64,000 nt of DNA from Schistosoma mansoni (taxonomy: Eukaryota; Platyhelminthes; Trematoda; Strigeidida; Schistosomatidae). A program made the position numbers and the translations under genes. This document shows positions 12,581 through 24,411 of the stretch, piece by piece. The DNA lies in the NCBI RefSeq assembly GCF_000237925.1, contig NC_031498.1:9574422-9638421 (forward strand), read 5' to 3'. Within the stretch, counting starts at the first letter, position 1. The number at the start of each line of letters is the position of its first letter. The notes beneath the pieces are model-generated. The model was not told the origin of the DNA. It made no database searches and was given only the letters and a program-made list of their open reading frames with translations.

Positions 12581-14255
12581 GTCCTTAACCTGACAATCCT
12601 GATAGGAAATCTCGTCCAGCTAACTTGTCTGGACTTCTTCAGGGAAATAATATCATGGGACGACACCAACTAGGAGAAGGGGATGAAAGTGTTGATAGAT
12701 TTGAACATTTACTGTGCATTAAACAAAATGGTTATAAGTGTCACTATATTCCCCCACAAATGAATTTGTAGTGTCGGTTGATATGTTAAGCCCGTATATC
12801 TTATTCTAGCTTCTGGACAAGCCAATTTACATATCCATCTTGAGTCACCTTTTGACCTTGTTAATTATTCACTTATTGACCATGACTGTTTTTATATGAG
12901 CGTATGTGTGTGTACACTCTTTATCTTATTCATCATATGTCTGTTACTTATTCGTATCTGACTATAAATATTGATTAACGCTTGATTAAAGCGAGTTGGC
13001 TTACCCGCCATGGCCAATGCGTGTCATTTATGCTTCGCTCGCTAGTATTTGCTCGTGTGCTTAAAACATTCTGGCCTGCGTCAATTGACAATAAAACTAT
13101 AGTTAGCGCTTCTCTTTGCCTTCTGATTTTATTCACAGTTAAGATATGTGTTATGACAGTTATAGAGGTGAACGATTCACGAAGCACGGCACTACAATTT
13201 CACAAAGCTACATCGCTCTCACCGGATCACATCACGAACAACAAGGTAAATCATATTTACATCACCAGAATCTTCAGAAGGTCAATGGAAGACGTGAGAA
13301 CTAGGAGAGAAGCTGACATCACTTCAGATCACCACCAACTCGTGGTTGTCAAGATGAGACTGAAGCTAAACAAGCACTGGACAACTGAACAAACAGCATT
13401 ACGAACGTTCAATACAGACTTCCTTCAACATACTGACAATCTCAACCAATTCAAAATAACTCTCAGCAACAGGTTGTCAGCCTTACAAAATCTACTCAAA
13501 TAAGAGAAATCAATCTACTATGGAGGACAATTAGAAAGAGATGAAAGTAGCACTAACTTCAACGTGATACGAGGTTCTGCGCCTCAACAAGCATCATCAT
13601 AACGAATGGATCTCCATCGAAGCTCTAGACACGATTCAACAAAGGAAGAAGAAGAAGACAGAAATTAACAACAATCGAACGAGAACAGAGAAAGTCAAAC
13701 CACAAGCTGAATACACTGAAGCGAACACGAGAGTGAAGAGGAGCATTTGAGTTGACAAACTGAAATACGTGAAACAGCTAGCAAGGACAGCGTAAATTGA
13801 TGTAAGGGAAAGGAATATCAAACAATTATATGACACTACTGTCAGTAACAGGAAGAGTTCCAAACAAACTGTTGCTGAACCAGATGAAGGATTCAGTAGA
13901 CACCTAACTTCGAGATCAACAGGTTGGATTCCATAATTATCGATCGTGCACAGACCAAATCGCGACATTACGGATCATCGTTGAACAATCTGTTGAATGG
14001 AACTCATTACTATACATCAACTTCCCTGACTATGAACAAGTGTTTGACAGAGAGGATAGATGGACTTAATGGAAACTTCTTCGACATTATGGTGTACCTG
14101 ATAAGATTGTCGACATCATCCGGAATTCATACGACAGACTACACTGCAAAGTGGTGCATGGAGGACAGCCGACACATGCATTCGAAGTGAGGCTCGGAGT
14201 CAGACGAGACTGCTCACTCTCCTCTTTCCTGTTCCACGTACCTGGTCAGCATCAT
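12580..14255 (+). mobile_element. RTE-like LINE family B, fragmented copy interrupted by an LTR
   Basis: An endonuclease fragment (LTILIGNL, then NIMGRHQLGEGDESVDR) ends at IPPQMN near 12766. It resumes at 13197 as HKATSLSPDHITNNKVNHIY and RRSMEDVRTRREADITSDHH. The intervening 430 bp is an LTR-like insertion. Linker sequence follows to about 13790. A deletion then leads to a short RT portion ([20 protein letters not shown] in a broken frame near 13850, then [13 protein letters not shown] near 14130). Another deletion joins the HH-GQ region to the TYLVSIIDE segment at 14235. Frames are broken repeatedly. The RT portion at 13924-14170 is almost identical to the minus-strand copy at 28054-28302, including its frame shifts, so the two belong to one subfamily. 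Confidence 0.85.
12767..13196 (+). mobile_element. Solo-LTR-like insertion in LINE family B
   Basis: A 430-bp insert splits the endonuclease of the family B copy. It starts TGTAGTG and ends CACTACA, a perfect 7-bp terminal inversion of TG...CA type. Inside are a TATA-like CTATAAATA near 12961 and an AATAAA signal near 13092, in the order expected of U3-R-U5. The flanks suggest a short target duplication (ATT, or AATTT if the ends are read two bases in). No internal retroelement sequence is present, so it is best read as a solo LTR. Family unassigned, probably Gypsy- or BEL-like. Confidence 0.7.
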
Positions 14256-14395
14256 CGATGAACCAGTGGTTTTAATGTCAACTATGTCGACTGTGAGGCA
14301 GTTACCCACTGAAGACAATGGAAGGTGGTCACACAATATCGTAGTTTGGTTGGAAGGCTAAACTTTGAATGCGGAAGTTTATCATACATATAAAA
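14255..14395 (+). mobile_element. SINE family 3 leader fragment
   Basis: The segment (ACCAGTGGTTTTAATGTC, then GAGGCAGTTACCCACTG and AATGGAAGGTGGTC) matches the complement of 53545-53640 and part of 3210-3260. It is the leader upstream of the tRNA-like head. Head and hammerhead are absent. Confidence 0.5.
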
Positions 14396-14399
14396 TTCT

Positions 14400-17100
14400 T
14401 TTATATATCTGTACTAACCAGAGGATTCACTGTTGTCGATATTAAATAGCAACCAACTTTTAATTTCATCAATAAATTATGCAGTTTTTTACTTCATCGT
14501 TTACAGATTAGTGAGGGTTATCCAAAACAACTTTATGTGATATTGTTATCCTAACGAGACTGTTTCATAAACAAACTGTATCTCGTGTATATATGTTTTG
14601 ACGAATTACTACCACTCCCAAATGGGCTTGATGTTCAACTAGACACAATGAAGAAGTTAAATTTGAAATAGAATCAGTGGTATTGTATTGTTATTAAGAT
14701 TTAACACAATAAAATATTCAGTTGTACAGTAACTGGATCATATCAACTTTGCAAACAAGTACGAGACAGGTGTCTCATTACATGTATTGTTTAGCAACGC
14801 ATAATTAAGTTATCTTTAAATCCTAGTATCTTGTAGACCTATTGTTTTTGGTAATGTGTACTTTTGATGCAGTTAAGTGAGTCGGTAACAGTCAACCATA
14901 AAAAAATTATTAGAAATTCTGGTGTAAGTAGTATCGGCTTATTCTATTTTATTCACAGACATTTCGATACATATGAATAGTAACTTTATTTAAACAAAAG
15001 CCAAAAATTTGTACTTATAAACAGTAAGTATTTGTTCAGTTATTTTTCTAAATAAACTTTTTCAATGAACTACTGGTTACACAATCGTTTACGTCATTTC
15101 ATTTAAGTTGGCTTTGTGTACGATTTGAAAATTATTCGTGTTAAAATCTACATGCTATGGAAAAAAGTTAGACTATATTTCGATCTTTTGGAAAAAATCT
15201 GTTATACGGGACAAATTCAAATGTAACTGGAACCGACGGTAAACATGTGCTTTTAAGTAATAAAAAAACAAGGTTGAAATAGTGCTTGCACGTGTATGGC
15301 TATAACACTGATAAACCAGATAAGTATATCAACGAGGATAATCACAGGAAAAGTAGGCTTGTTTGCAGCAGCCTGAATTGTTGAATTTTAATGCAATATA
15401 TTAGTGTTACAACTGATGTTGTAGTGTGGTGTGGGTTACTTATATCCACATAAGTAGTATATGGTGAGGGTCAGGCATAGAATGTATTTTGGCAGAAGAT
15501 CGATAAGGAAAGAACAGGAACGAAGCGCAATCGGTATGAAAATGCATGAACAATGAAGCCAGAGAAGATGGATCGATATTTACGGAAGGAACAGTCAAGA
15601 TTGAGACAATTGATTGTTATTTTGCAAATTAATTGTTTACTGTATGGTTATCAGATTTTAGTGAGATAGACGATTGTCCCCAGTCGTCTTCTTGTTCACT
15701 ACAGTAGGTGTTCCGTAACGTTTATTCAGTTAAAAGTTGTGTAAGTTATTTCAGATCAATTCAAAATGCTTCGATCTTACACAGTGTTTATTTAAAATGA
15801 ATAAACGAGATTTTTATTGATGAAAGGCTACTTGGGAATTTGTTTTTCGATTTCTATCATGATGAACAGCTGACCAGATGAGAAATTTTAATCGTTCAGT
15901 GGCTGAGGTTTTCCTAAATTTGTTATGAAAAATATCTCATGAATCCCCTAACATTAGATTTTACAGTTTTAGTAATCACTAGTCAGGAAATATACATCTT
16001 TTTAATAATTTTAACTGACACATTAGGTTTTAATGATAGTGACACCGTAACTATAACAAAAGGATTTATTAATTGATATACATGTTGTGGAACACAGATA
16101 CTAAGTTATTTACTGTAGAAATAAAGTTTCTTTATATAACGAGAGGGTTTAAATAGATCAATAGAATATTCAAGATAATGGTTAATTTTTGTAAGAGGTA
16201 AGGATATGTCACTTAATCGTTTTAAATTACTTACGAATAAGAGGAACTAGTAGTTTTAATTTCAACTAACATGACTACGATATAGATTTTTCTAGGGAAA
16301 TAGTTTATTTTTTTCGAATTTCTGGTGATATTACATTTATTTCAGAACAATCTAAGGTAATTTTGATTAATTTATAAAAGTTAGAGGGTTTATTAATTAA
16401 AGAAGCTAAGTAATGAATATTAATAGCTTTAATTTTATCCTCATGAAAATTGTATGCACATTTGTGATTAGTTACAAGATGAGTTTCTGAAGTTCTAGTA
16501 CAAAGCCATAAATGAGGAAATAGCTATAATCAGTAGCATTGAATGATCATTGCATCATATCGTAAATTGAATGAAATTGGAGTGTAGCCATAGTTGAGGT
16601 AAAGGATGGTCATTTTATAGCATGTGTTAAACAGTAAATTGACAGCAAAGGAACAATGCATCCCAACAGTTTCCAGTGATTAATGTTGAAACATTTTTGT
16701 TTACACTTTTTGATTTAATTTGGAAATGAACTGTACCACATACTCATAGTAAATACAATGGATTCCGTGGTTAATTGACGTTTCATATTTCACACATTTC
16801 CAATATAAACTGACCCTTTAAACTTAAGGATATTTTTCATTGATAACAGATGATTCAACTAAGACTATCTAAACGTCAGTCGTGGATGCGATCCGGTTTC
16901 ATAGGTTTGCATGTTATTTCTTCAAACAACTCATGACAAAGTAATTCCCTGATGTAAATTTAATCGATTATTGATATTTCATGCTAATGAACAAATTTAC
17001 CAAGCCATATATGGTCAAAAAGCTTAATATTTTCTGTAATCTGAAGTCGATAAACTACTTTTTTGATATGGACAAACCAATATTAAAATGGCCATATGTG
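14400..17100. other. AT-rich intergenic stretch, nothing recognised
   Basis: No family-like frame, RNA gene or repeat was recognised across this stretch. Confidence 0.45.
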
Positions 17101-17119
17101 TAAAGTGCTGTTTGGTGGT

Positions 17120-17216
17120 AGTCGACAGAAAACTCTCGACCTAGGCTCCGTGCTAGTAGCCACTCGTCAGTAAAGTGTACTTCTAGTCTTTAGCGAACTG
17201 ATGCGCCCTGTGGGAT
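17120..17216 (-). mobile_element. Hammerhead SINE family 2, truncated copy
   Basis: On the minus strand AGTACACTTTA-CTGACGA-GTGG is followed by AGCAC, GGTC and GAGAGTTTTC. The hammerhead core CTGACGA is intact, but GAAA has decayed to GGAG. Stem I arms ACTTTA and GAGAGT pair at five of six positions. One pair is U-A where the 56.7-kb copy has C-G, which is a compensatory change. The tRNA-like head upstream is largely lost. Confidence 0.6.
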
Positions 17217-17764
17217 CAATCAATTGTGATACTACATGCAAATTTTGCTCAGGATAAGTTAAATTTAAATGGTTTATTTTAGCGCAAACTTCCTTATTTA
17301 CATGGACTGTTTTCTTGATAAAAGTTACATTAATACATTGATATTTTTAGAGCATACATTTTTAAGAATCAATGGTTGTGGAAGTTGAAAATGATCAATT
17401 GGACTAATTTTTTTCTTGAATTATTAACACGATTCATTGATATATCACACTATTTAGCTTAGCAACCATGGTGAAATTCCTGATTGGTAAACTTTATCCC
17501 ATAACGAGAACCAAGGGATAAACTGTTCATCATTTTACAACCAACCCATGTATATCGTAAAATGTGGTATTCAAATGAATTATTTGTGATAATACAAGTT
17601 CAAGTTTCGAAACAGACATGATTTTTTTCGATGATGAAGATACACATCTAAATATCTGTAAGCTTCTGTTTTACCGAAATAGTCGAAGGTGGTTGAAAAG
17701 AATTCAATCTTCGGCAATTCAACTTTCGGCATTTATCTATATTCCCTTTGTACCATGTCTGTTT

Positions 17765-18135
17765 ATTTATTTAAACACATGAATATTGATACAAGGGGGC
17801 ACCAAATACATATGCGCCACATAATAACAATGAGGCCAGTAGCAGTTATCATTGATATGTGTAAGGGATGTGATACTACCCGGGCGCCAAAACCGAAGCG
17901 GGTGGTTTTCTTAGGGGGGCACACCCGGAGCCTTTGAACTGACGGTCTAATCCACAAGGCAGTGGAGCAACGTCAGGAGATGCAGTTCAATGGTAGCGGG
18001 TGACCAACAATAGGTTCATACGCCATTTGTTCCCTCAGGATCCTGGAAATCATGTGCACCATTGGTTTGGAATCAGGGTTTTCCAACTCCCCTCGTTGGA
18101 TCCTCCATATTCACCATGTTTATTTTGAAATTGTA
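17765..18135 (+). repeat. Family C repeat, copy 1 (3' truncated)
   Basis: This shares ordered blocks with 59855-60350 (+), 47985-48480 (-) and 22365-22690 (+): ATGAATATTGATACAAGG, ATGCGCCACA, CCAAAACCGAAGCGGGTGG, CCACAAGGCAGTGGAGCAACG, CATGTGCACCATTGGTTTGG and TTGGATCCTCCAT. No coding capacity or terminal repeats were recognised. It may be a non-autonomous element of about 500 bp. Confidence 0.75.
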
Positions 18136-19080
18136 GGTTTCCGTTTAGAAATACCTATCTTGTAGTAAGGTATAGCTATTTTCTTTATAAATTATTGGGG
18201 ATTCATCCAAGTCAGTATTATTATAACTTGTTGAGATAGCCACAACAACAGTTATTATTATTACTTTTAACATTCCAATATTATTATAAAGTGGGGGATG
18301 ACTTATCTGTTTTATAAAGTACTATATGTACTATAATATTAACTAACTGGATTATCTGTTCTTGAGAAATAAAAGATCTTTTTCAAAATCCCATTTTTTC
18401 TCTTCTTACTCACAAGAGATATTATTTAGAGTGACGTTGTGTAATATTGTTATGACGAGGTAATTTCTGTTACATAACCTAAATGCTAACTGATAATTTT
18501 ATCAAGTTTTTTTTATCCGTGCTGCCTCAAAGTTGGTAACGCAGATATTTGATGATCTGCTTTCACATATACCTTTTGAAATGTTTCGTACATTCTGTTG
18601 TTGTATTGTATCTTCATATACAACCTGTTTTTTTATTCCTTCTTACCAGTTTCCTACCACAATAAGCTTTAATCTCCTTCCTTACTTGATAATATCTATA
18701 ACTAGCTAATCACTTCCTCGGAAACTAATGAATTTTAGTGACACAACATACGAACTTTTGAAAATTCAACCATCAATTGTAGAGAAATACTTGAGGGAAC
18801 AAACACCTTAAGCAAAAGTAGTGTAAGCTAACATAGCCTTCTAATGGCGCCTAAATCTAAGCAAGTGAGAGGCTATTAACTTGGTTGAAATAAAGTAACT
18901 GGAAGTAGCAAAAACTGGGACAATAGTCTAGATATGTTTTCTCATATGAACTAGTCTATACGAACAACTTGAAAGAAGGTTTGAATTTATGTCAAAATTT
19001 GGTGGTGCGAAATTCCTAGATTTTTGTTCTCGTGAAATCTTGTCGCGGTTCCCTCTCTAAGGCTTAAATTACACTGTCCG
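18136..19080. other. Intergenic stretch, no gene recognised
   Basis: AT-rich with no recognisable frame. A family C tail is missing here compared with the copy at 60 kb. Confidence 0.45.
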
Positions 19081-19084
19081 ATGA

Positions 19085-20650
19085 CAGTAGTAGAACTGAG
19101 TATGAGCACAGAGGCTTTCTATGGTGCTAATGGTAACCTCGATCGGTATGAGTATCCGTTCGAGTCGGGTAAGGGTCCTACCAAATCTAGATGGACGTGG
19201 TCGAAACGAGCGTCAGGGGTTTTGAAAGAGCCTAAGGGACATTTGTTGTGTCTTATGACCTTAGATTTCTGACAGCTTACACAGGAGCGTGCCCACTCCC
19301 TCACGTCTTTATTCATGCCAGGCCAACAAAAGCGTTCGGCTATAAGTTTGACTGTTGCACGAGCACCTGGATGAGAAAGATTGTGCAACGTATTGAAGAC
19401 GTTGCGTCGATAATGTTTTGGTACTATTGGACGATCCCTACCTGTAGATGTGTCACAGAGTAAGGTCTCCTTACCTGTTCCCATCTGCTTAATACTTAGT
19501 TTAAGAGTTGTCGAGGATAACTCATGCTGAAGATCAATGTCTTCTTTTTGAAGCTGAGCGAGTTTAAGAAGGTCGATTCCTTGGAAACTGTTCAAGGAAC
19601 TTATTCGAGACAAGGCGTCTGCGACTACATTGTTAGCTCCAGAAATGTGTTGTATGTCTGAAGTAAACTGCGAAATGTAGTCGAGTTGTCGAGACTCTCG
19701 CGGTGAGTACTTATCTGAAGATGAACTTAAAGAGAAGGTAAGAGGTTTGTGATCGGTAAAAAGCGTGAATTCTCTTCCTTCGATGGAATGTTGGAAATGC
19801 CGTACAGCACAATACATAGCTAGGAGTTCCCTACCGAACGTGCTGTACCTAGATTCCGCGTCTAGCAACCGTCTGGAGAAAAATCCTAAAGGTTGCCACG
19901 AGTTGTTAACCCATTGTTGTAAGACTCCTCCGATTGCTGAGTCGGATGCGTCTACGGCGATACTAATGGGCGCTTGAGTGTCCTGATGAGCAAGCAGGGT
20001 TGCTTTAGCGATGTGTTCCTTAACTGTGGAGAATGCTTTACGGGCTGTGTCGTCTAAACTAATTGATTTTGCATTTCCACGAAGCTGATCGGTTAACGGT
20101 TTCATGAGGGATGCGCATTTGGGTATGAACCGTCTATAGAAACTTACAAGTCCGTTAAAAGTTCGTAAGTGCTTGATCGTGGTCGGTTCTGGGTAATCCA
20201 GAATGGCCGCCACTTTGCTCGGATGCCTTGGGCATCAATAGTGTGTCCTAAGAAGTCTAAGGAGTTAGTCCCGATTTGGCATTTCTGAATGTTGACAGTA
20301 ATGCCATGCCTTTGGAGTCGATCGAAAACAATGTCCAGATGCTTGAGATGCGATTCTCTGTCCGGACTTGCTATTAGACAGTCATCAACATACGCATGTA
20401 CGAAGTTGAGACCTCGGAAGACGTCGTCTATAAACCTTTGGAAGGTTTGAGCCGCATTTCTTAAACCAAAAGGCATTCGTAGAAATTCGTAAAGACCGAA
20501 AGGAGTGATGATGGCGGTTTTAGGAATGTCGTCAGGTGCCATCGGTAATTGGTTATAAGCTTTAACCAAGTCGATTTTCGAAAAGACAGTTGTACCTTTC
20601 AAGGTAGCTGTCAAATCGTGAATATGAGGCAGCGGGTACCGATCGGTAAC
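19085..20650 (-). mobile_element. Gypsy-type LTR retrotransposon, broken pol fragment
   Basis: A minus-strand pol remnant of the Ty3/Gypsy superfamily. In order it holds the RT (FSKIDLVKAYNQLPMA, FGLYEFLRMPFGLRNAAQTF and the catalytic YVDD box near 20385), RNase H (ISIAVDASDSAIGGVLQQ near 19960; TLFTDHKPLTF near 19750) and the integrase zinc-binding region (HPGARATVKLIAERFCWPGM, CVSCQKSK). The first integrase catalytic aspartate block (HLDLVGPLPD near 19190) follows. Gag, protease, the rest of integrase and flanking LTRs of its own are not visible. It is a fossil, truncated at both ends with roughly two interior breaks, but protein motifs are well preserved, suggesting a moderately young insertion. 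Affinity to schistosome Gypsy elements (Boudicca/Saci group) is inferred from motif style only. Confidence 0.9.
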
Positions 20651-20733
20651 CTCACAGCTGCTGTCTTCCAGCAGTATACAAATAATTCTTGTTTACTCCC
20701 ACTCATCTATGTGGTAAAATATTATAGGGATAA

Positions 20734-21251
20734 TGTTACATCCCGATAACAATAGTGAATGGTAACTTTGGGATCTATTTATGAGCCAATACTATGCATA
20801 TATTTTTATCGTATGATTGCTAAATAACTAAACTAGTCATATTCGCGTCCCTCTTATTATGAGCTTTATTTTGACCCGTAGGCTATTATTTTAAGATTTA
20901 CCATTCTTGAGTTATCCCCAGTCTATTGATTACTGTTCCCCCTATTCACAGCTACATTTGGCTAAATCTTGTACAGATGTTATTTTCTATCTTATGGTAC
21001 GATGCAGTCAGTTCGATTGGTATATAAACTCAGTATGTTTGAAATACACAATGATTCATATTGCAGAGTTTGTTATTGGCGTTCTGGACTTAACTGGCTG
21101 GGCTAGGCAGAAAACAGGACCGACAAGTACTCTAGGCTGCTCGTACGGGTTTCGTGTGTCATTGTTCCGATCGATAAATCGCTGCTCTCTGATTGGTGGT
21201 CCTATCACGCTATACATTAACAGGGCATCCACTCGGCCACAAGTTATAACA
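20734..21251 (-). mobile_element. Solo-LTR-like segment next to the Gypsy fragment
   Basis: Read on the minus strand, this 518-bp segment begins TGTTATAACTTGTGG and ends GGGATGTAACA, giving TG...CA termini with a short inversion. It holds a TATA-like GTTTATATACC and an AATAAA signal in that order. Flanks GATAA and AATAA resemble a 5-bp target duplication with one mismatch. That favours an independent solo LTR over the 5' LTR of the adjacent pol fragment, although both point the same way. Confidence 0.55.
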
Positions 21252-21296
21252 AATAAGTAGATTACGAAGAAGTTCTTTGGATTTCCTGGAATGGGA

Positions 21297-21443
21297 CAAA
21301 TATCCCAATCTCCCTGTTTTGGGAAAAATTTTGTCCGCTTTGGGGAAACGGAACAAATTTGTTGAGAGTTTAAACTCTCAAAAATTTCCCCAAACTTTGG
21401 GGAAAACTACCAAGTTTATCCAAAATGAGGAGATTGGGATTTG
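21297..21443. repeat. Foldback/MITE-like palindromic element
   Basis: A 147-bp imperfect palindrome. Ends CAAATATCCCAATCTCC and GGAGATTGGGATTTG are inverted repeats differing by a 2-nt indel. The exact centre is the perfect 16-bp palindrome GAGAGTTTAAACTCTC at 21364-21379. Between them TTTTGG/CCAAAA and AAATTT/AAATTT arms also match, and TTTGGGGAAA recurs directly on both sides. No coding sequence. It could be a small foldback DNA transposon or an extruding cruciform. Confidence 0.65.
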
Positions 21444-21479
21444 TTGCACAGATCAGACTAAATTTAATAAGTGAGTTCA

Positions 21480-22100
21480 ATCCAGTTAACACATCTTAGT
21501 TTGTAACTGTAAGAAACTGATGGGCCACTTTAGAATGGGACCACTATAATGGTATCGGTCTAATTACCGGCCACTGAACATGTTTGACTACATGTAAGTA
21601 GATAGACACAACTAGAATGACTTGACCTCAAATCATATATTTTTTTAATACATATATTAAATCCATAGACATACAAAGAATGACATGTATGATTGCGATG
21701 ACCAAAACAATCGAAATACGATTGGTGCATATGTCTTTGACCTTTCACTGCTCAAGGTCGAACTATCTTTGTTTCATATCTCTATCCTGCAAACAATTCA
21801 TTGGGGTGTTTCTTGATTTCTGCAGATGTAAGGCAGTGCTACCGACCAAGGTTAGTTGAGTATAATGGGCATTAGTTTGTGTGCATAGCTCAGGTGATTT
21901 TATGAATGATTCAAGTTAGAGCTGAGAAGTATGATGGTTTTCATCTAACCGTGAATTCCGAATAAATTAATCATTTTCCTTGTATAAATTTGCACATGTA
22001 GAATGCTTAAACAATTGCAGTGGTTATAAGTGATATCAGCGAATAGTTGAAGTTCCATGAGAATACCCAATCATAACACACCCGACATTTCAGTTAAGTG
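21480..22100. other. Intergenic stretch, nothing recognised
   Basis: No family-like frames or repeats were recognised in this interval. Confidence 0.4.
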
Positions 22101-22109
22101 TTGTTGATC

Positions 22110-22265
22110 GATTGAGGTTAGAAATTAACGCCGTTGATATCGATTCAGTGATCTTGATGTTAGGCGTTCGCCCCTTAGACCGGAGGTCATGAGTTCGCGT
22201 TCAGGTTCTTGGATGTGCACTCCTTAGAAGCCTCATGCTAGGACTAAACAGCCGTCCTGTAAATC
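22110..22265 (+). mobile_element. Hammerhead SINE family 3, degenerate copy
   Basis: The leader (TTAACGCCGTTGATA) and tRNA-like head (ATTCAGTGATCTTGATGTTA, then GAGTTCGCGTTCAGG) are followed by GGATGTGCACTCCTTAGAAG and AAACAGCCGTCCTG. The hammerhead module is decayed (CTTAGAA, CTAAA) but its layout is unmistakable beside the 3071-3116 copy. Confidence 0.65.
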
Positions 22266-22364
22266 AGTATAAATAAATTAGTTTAATTAGGAATTATCAC
22301 AAACCATGGTCATAGGAACACTAAGGATAAATATTCTAGTCATAGATTAAATCCAGTTTACTGG

Positions 22365-22690
22365 GTAATGGAGCAACGTTAGGAGACGTGATCCTATGGT
22401 ACCCGATGACCGAAAATAGACTTATACACTACTCGAACCGTCACGATTCTGAAGTCCATGTATAGCATCGGTTTGGAATATAGGTTTTCTCAACCTCCCT
22501 CGGTGGATCCTCCGTGCCCACCAACCCATTTTAAAAGTCGTACATTTGCTTTTCATCCTACCACTTCCGTAAACAATAGCGCCGCCACTATAAGATAGTG
22601 AATCGGACTCTCCTGGTAGTGGCCGTATGAGAGCGTTTCGAGGGGTAGAGCGGACTCTCCCCACCTTTTCTCTACTTAGGCATTTTCTCA
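22365..22690 (+). repeat. Family C repeat, copy 2 (3' part)
   Basis: It matches the second half of the 59.86-60.35 kb copy: TGGAGCAACGTTAGGAGACG, CATCGGTTTGGAATATAGG, GGTGGATCCTCCGTGCCCAC, GAGAGCGTTTCGAGGGGTAG and CTCTCCCCACC. A matching 5' piece (CTACCCGGTTGCCGAAG) lies downstream at 22850-22890 instead of upstream, so the copy is rearranged. Confidence 0.7.
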
Positions 22691-22899
22691 ACATCATGAC
22701 GGTTCAAACATCTTTGTCTGTTACTAACTTTAAAGTGAACACTAAGCATGAATATTTGTAATGACGACACTATTTAAACTCAGCTCACTATGGTGTAGCT
22801 TATTTACCAACCACATGCTTGTGTGCTTGGTTTAGTATGTAAGGGTTAGGGCTACTACCCGGTTGCCGAAGCTGAAGTAGGTGTTATGGGGTTTGAGCT

Positions 22900-24325
22900 T
22901 TTTTCATGGTGGCTAAGAGCTAAGTGCTTTTACTGCCAAACACCCACTTCAGTCTAACAGTTTAGCTTATAATAAGTTTTCACATGAAAGCAATAACATG
23001 TAGTCTTTTATAAGTATTTACTATCAACTTTCTGGTTTAAATTTGTAAGTGTACTAATTAAGGCAATGCAATTGTACAACAATTGAGATAACTTGTTTGT
23101 ATGTTACTTTCCCCATGTCACCATCTACTTAAGCATTCAGTGTTGACTGACAGAGAAGTGCTTAAAAAGCTGAGTTGAGAAACTAAAACATGAGACTAGT
23201 TGACAAGGCTATCGACTGTTGTTTCATTTGGATATGCAGGTTCAGGTTTCATAGATAGTTCTCAAGACGATATAAACCAGTAGATAAAGGTTGTATATGA
23301 CATGTGCTTAAGTCGCTAACACTGAGGTATACTCTGATTGCTTTTGAGATCCAAAATATTCTATGGTTTATCTCTTTATATGTTTGTTCTTATTTAAATA
23401 TCATTTTAGTCATTAATTATTCTATGTTGTTGCATTGATGGCTGAAATTATGCGATAAATCTTGAATTCGTATATGTACCTCTGTCAGCCGTGTTTCAAA
23501 CTGCCGTAACTCACTTGTTCTTTTAATTTAGATTCGGTTTCAAGCGGATGTTTGATAGCATATTTTCGGATTTTAACCTCTTATGTTACTTTCAAATTCT
23601 ACCCCACTTTTGTTTAAGACAGATTATCATATTTTTAACATAATGATTAGAACAACTACTAATTATCTGCATTATAGTTATTAATTTAGTTGTTTGAAAG
23701 TAATCTTATAATTTGGTTCTTATTAGCTCAACTATTCAAATTCCTCCATAAGCTGCTGAAATTGTTAGCCAAAGCACATATCACCGGCATGTTTTTGTTT
23801 TCTGTGTTTATGTACACGTTGATATTTACGTATGTTTCTAATTCGTTCATTATCATCACTGGAGATTGATGGGAGCCTGACTCTATTGTTTCAAAACAAG
23901 TCTTTAAAAGTCACTGCCTTATAGATGATTTTACAATATCAGGTACCGAATTATCGTCTAATTCTTAGATTCGTCGGTGTTTATTAATTATTCATCGTAA
24001 AATTGAGAGTAGAAGCTATAGGCTTCAAAGCAAATACCCCATCATTATAAAAGGGATAATGTTATCAATGTTCGTTAACGAAATTCCCACATTTTCTCAT
24101 GAATTCTTCCAGTTGTTTTTTATTGCTATCTGTACTAATTTCCATCATTGAATCACATGTCTGGATTGTATAGTAAAAGTGTGTTGCGCTGCATAAGTTT
24201 ATGCTATAGTTGTTTATCGCGTGTTCAAGTAGTGACACGATCATAATACTACTATTTGTAATCATGACGAAAGCAAATCAGATCTAGGTTAACCCGAAGT
24301 CCACGGAACGATCGTGAGCAGTGGT
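22900..24325. other. Intergenic stretch, nothing recognised
   Basis: AT-rich, without a family-like reading frame or an identifiable repeat. Confidence 0.4.
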
Positions 24326-24331
24326 GGTCAA

Positions 24332-24411
24332 CGAAAGTCAGTCAGTCAGCTACAACGTAGGACCTGGCACACATGCATCGGTCCAAGTTGCCATACCTGT
24401 TTAGCAGGAAT
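24332..24411 (-). mobile_element. LINE family A 3' tail fragment
   Basis: AGTCAGTCAGTCAGCTACAACG followed by a GCACACATGCATCGGTCC block matches 3391-3470, which is the 3' UTR and tandem tail of a minus-strand family A copy. Here it abuts a plus-strand family A body fragment, so the junction is inverted relative to a normal element. Confidence 0.65.

Noticed and set aside
20734-21251. 5' LTR of the neighbouring Gypsy fragment
   Set aside because: The orientation fits, but the segment has its own target-duplication-like flanks and no leader or gag sequence joins it to pol. A solo LTR is simpler.
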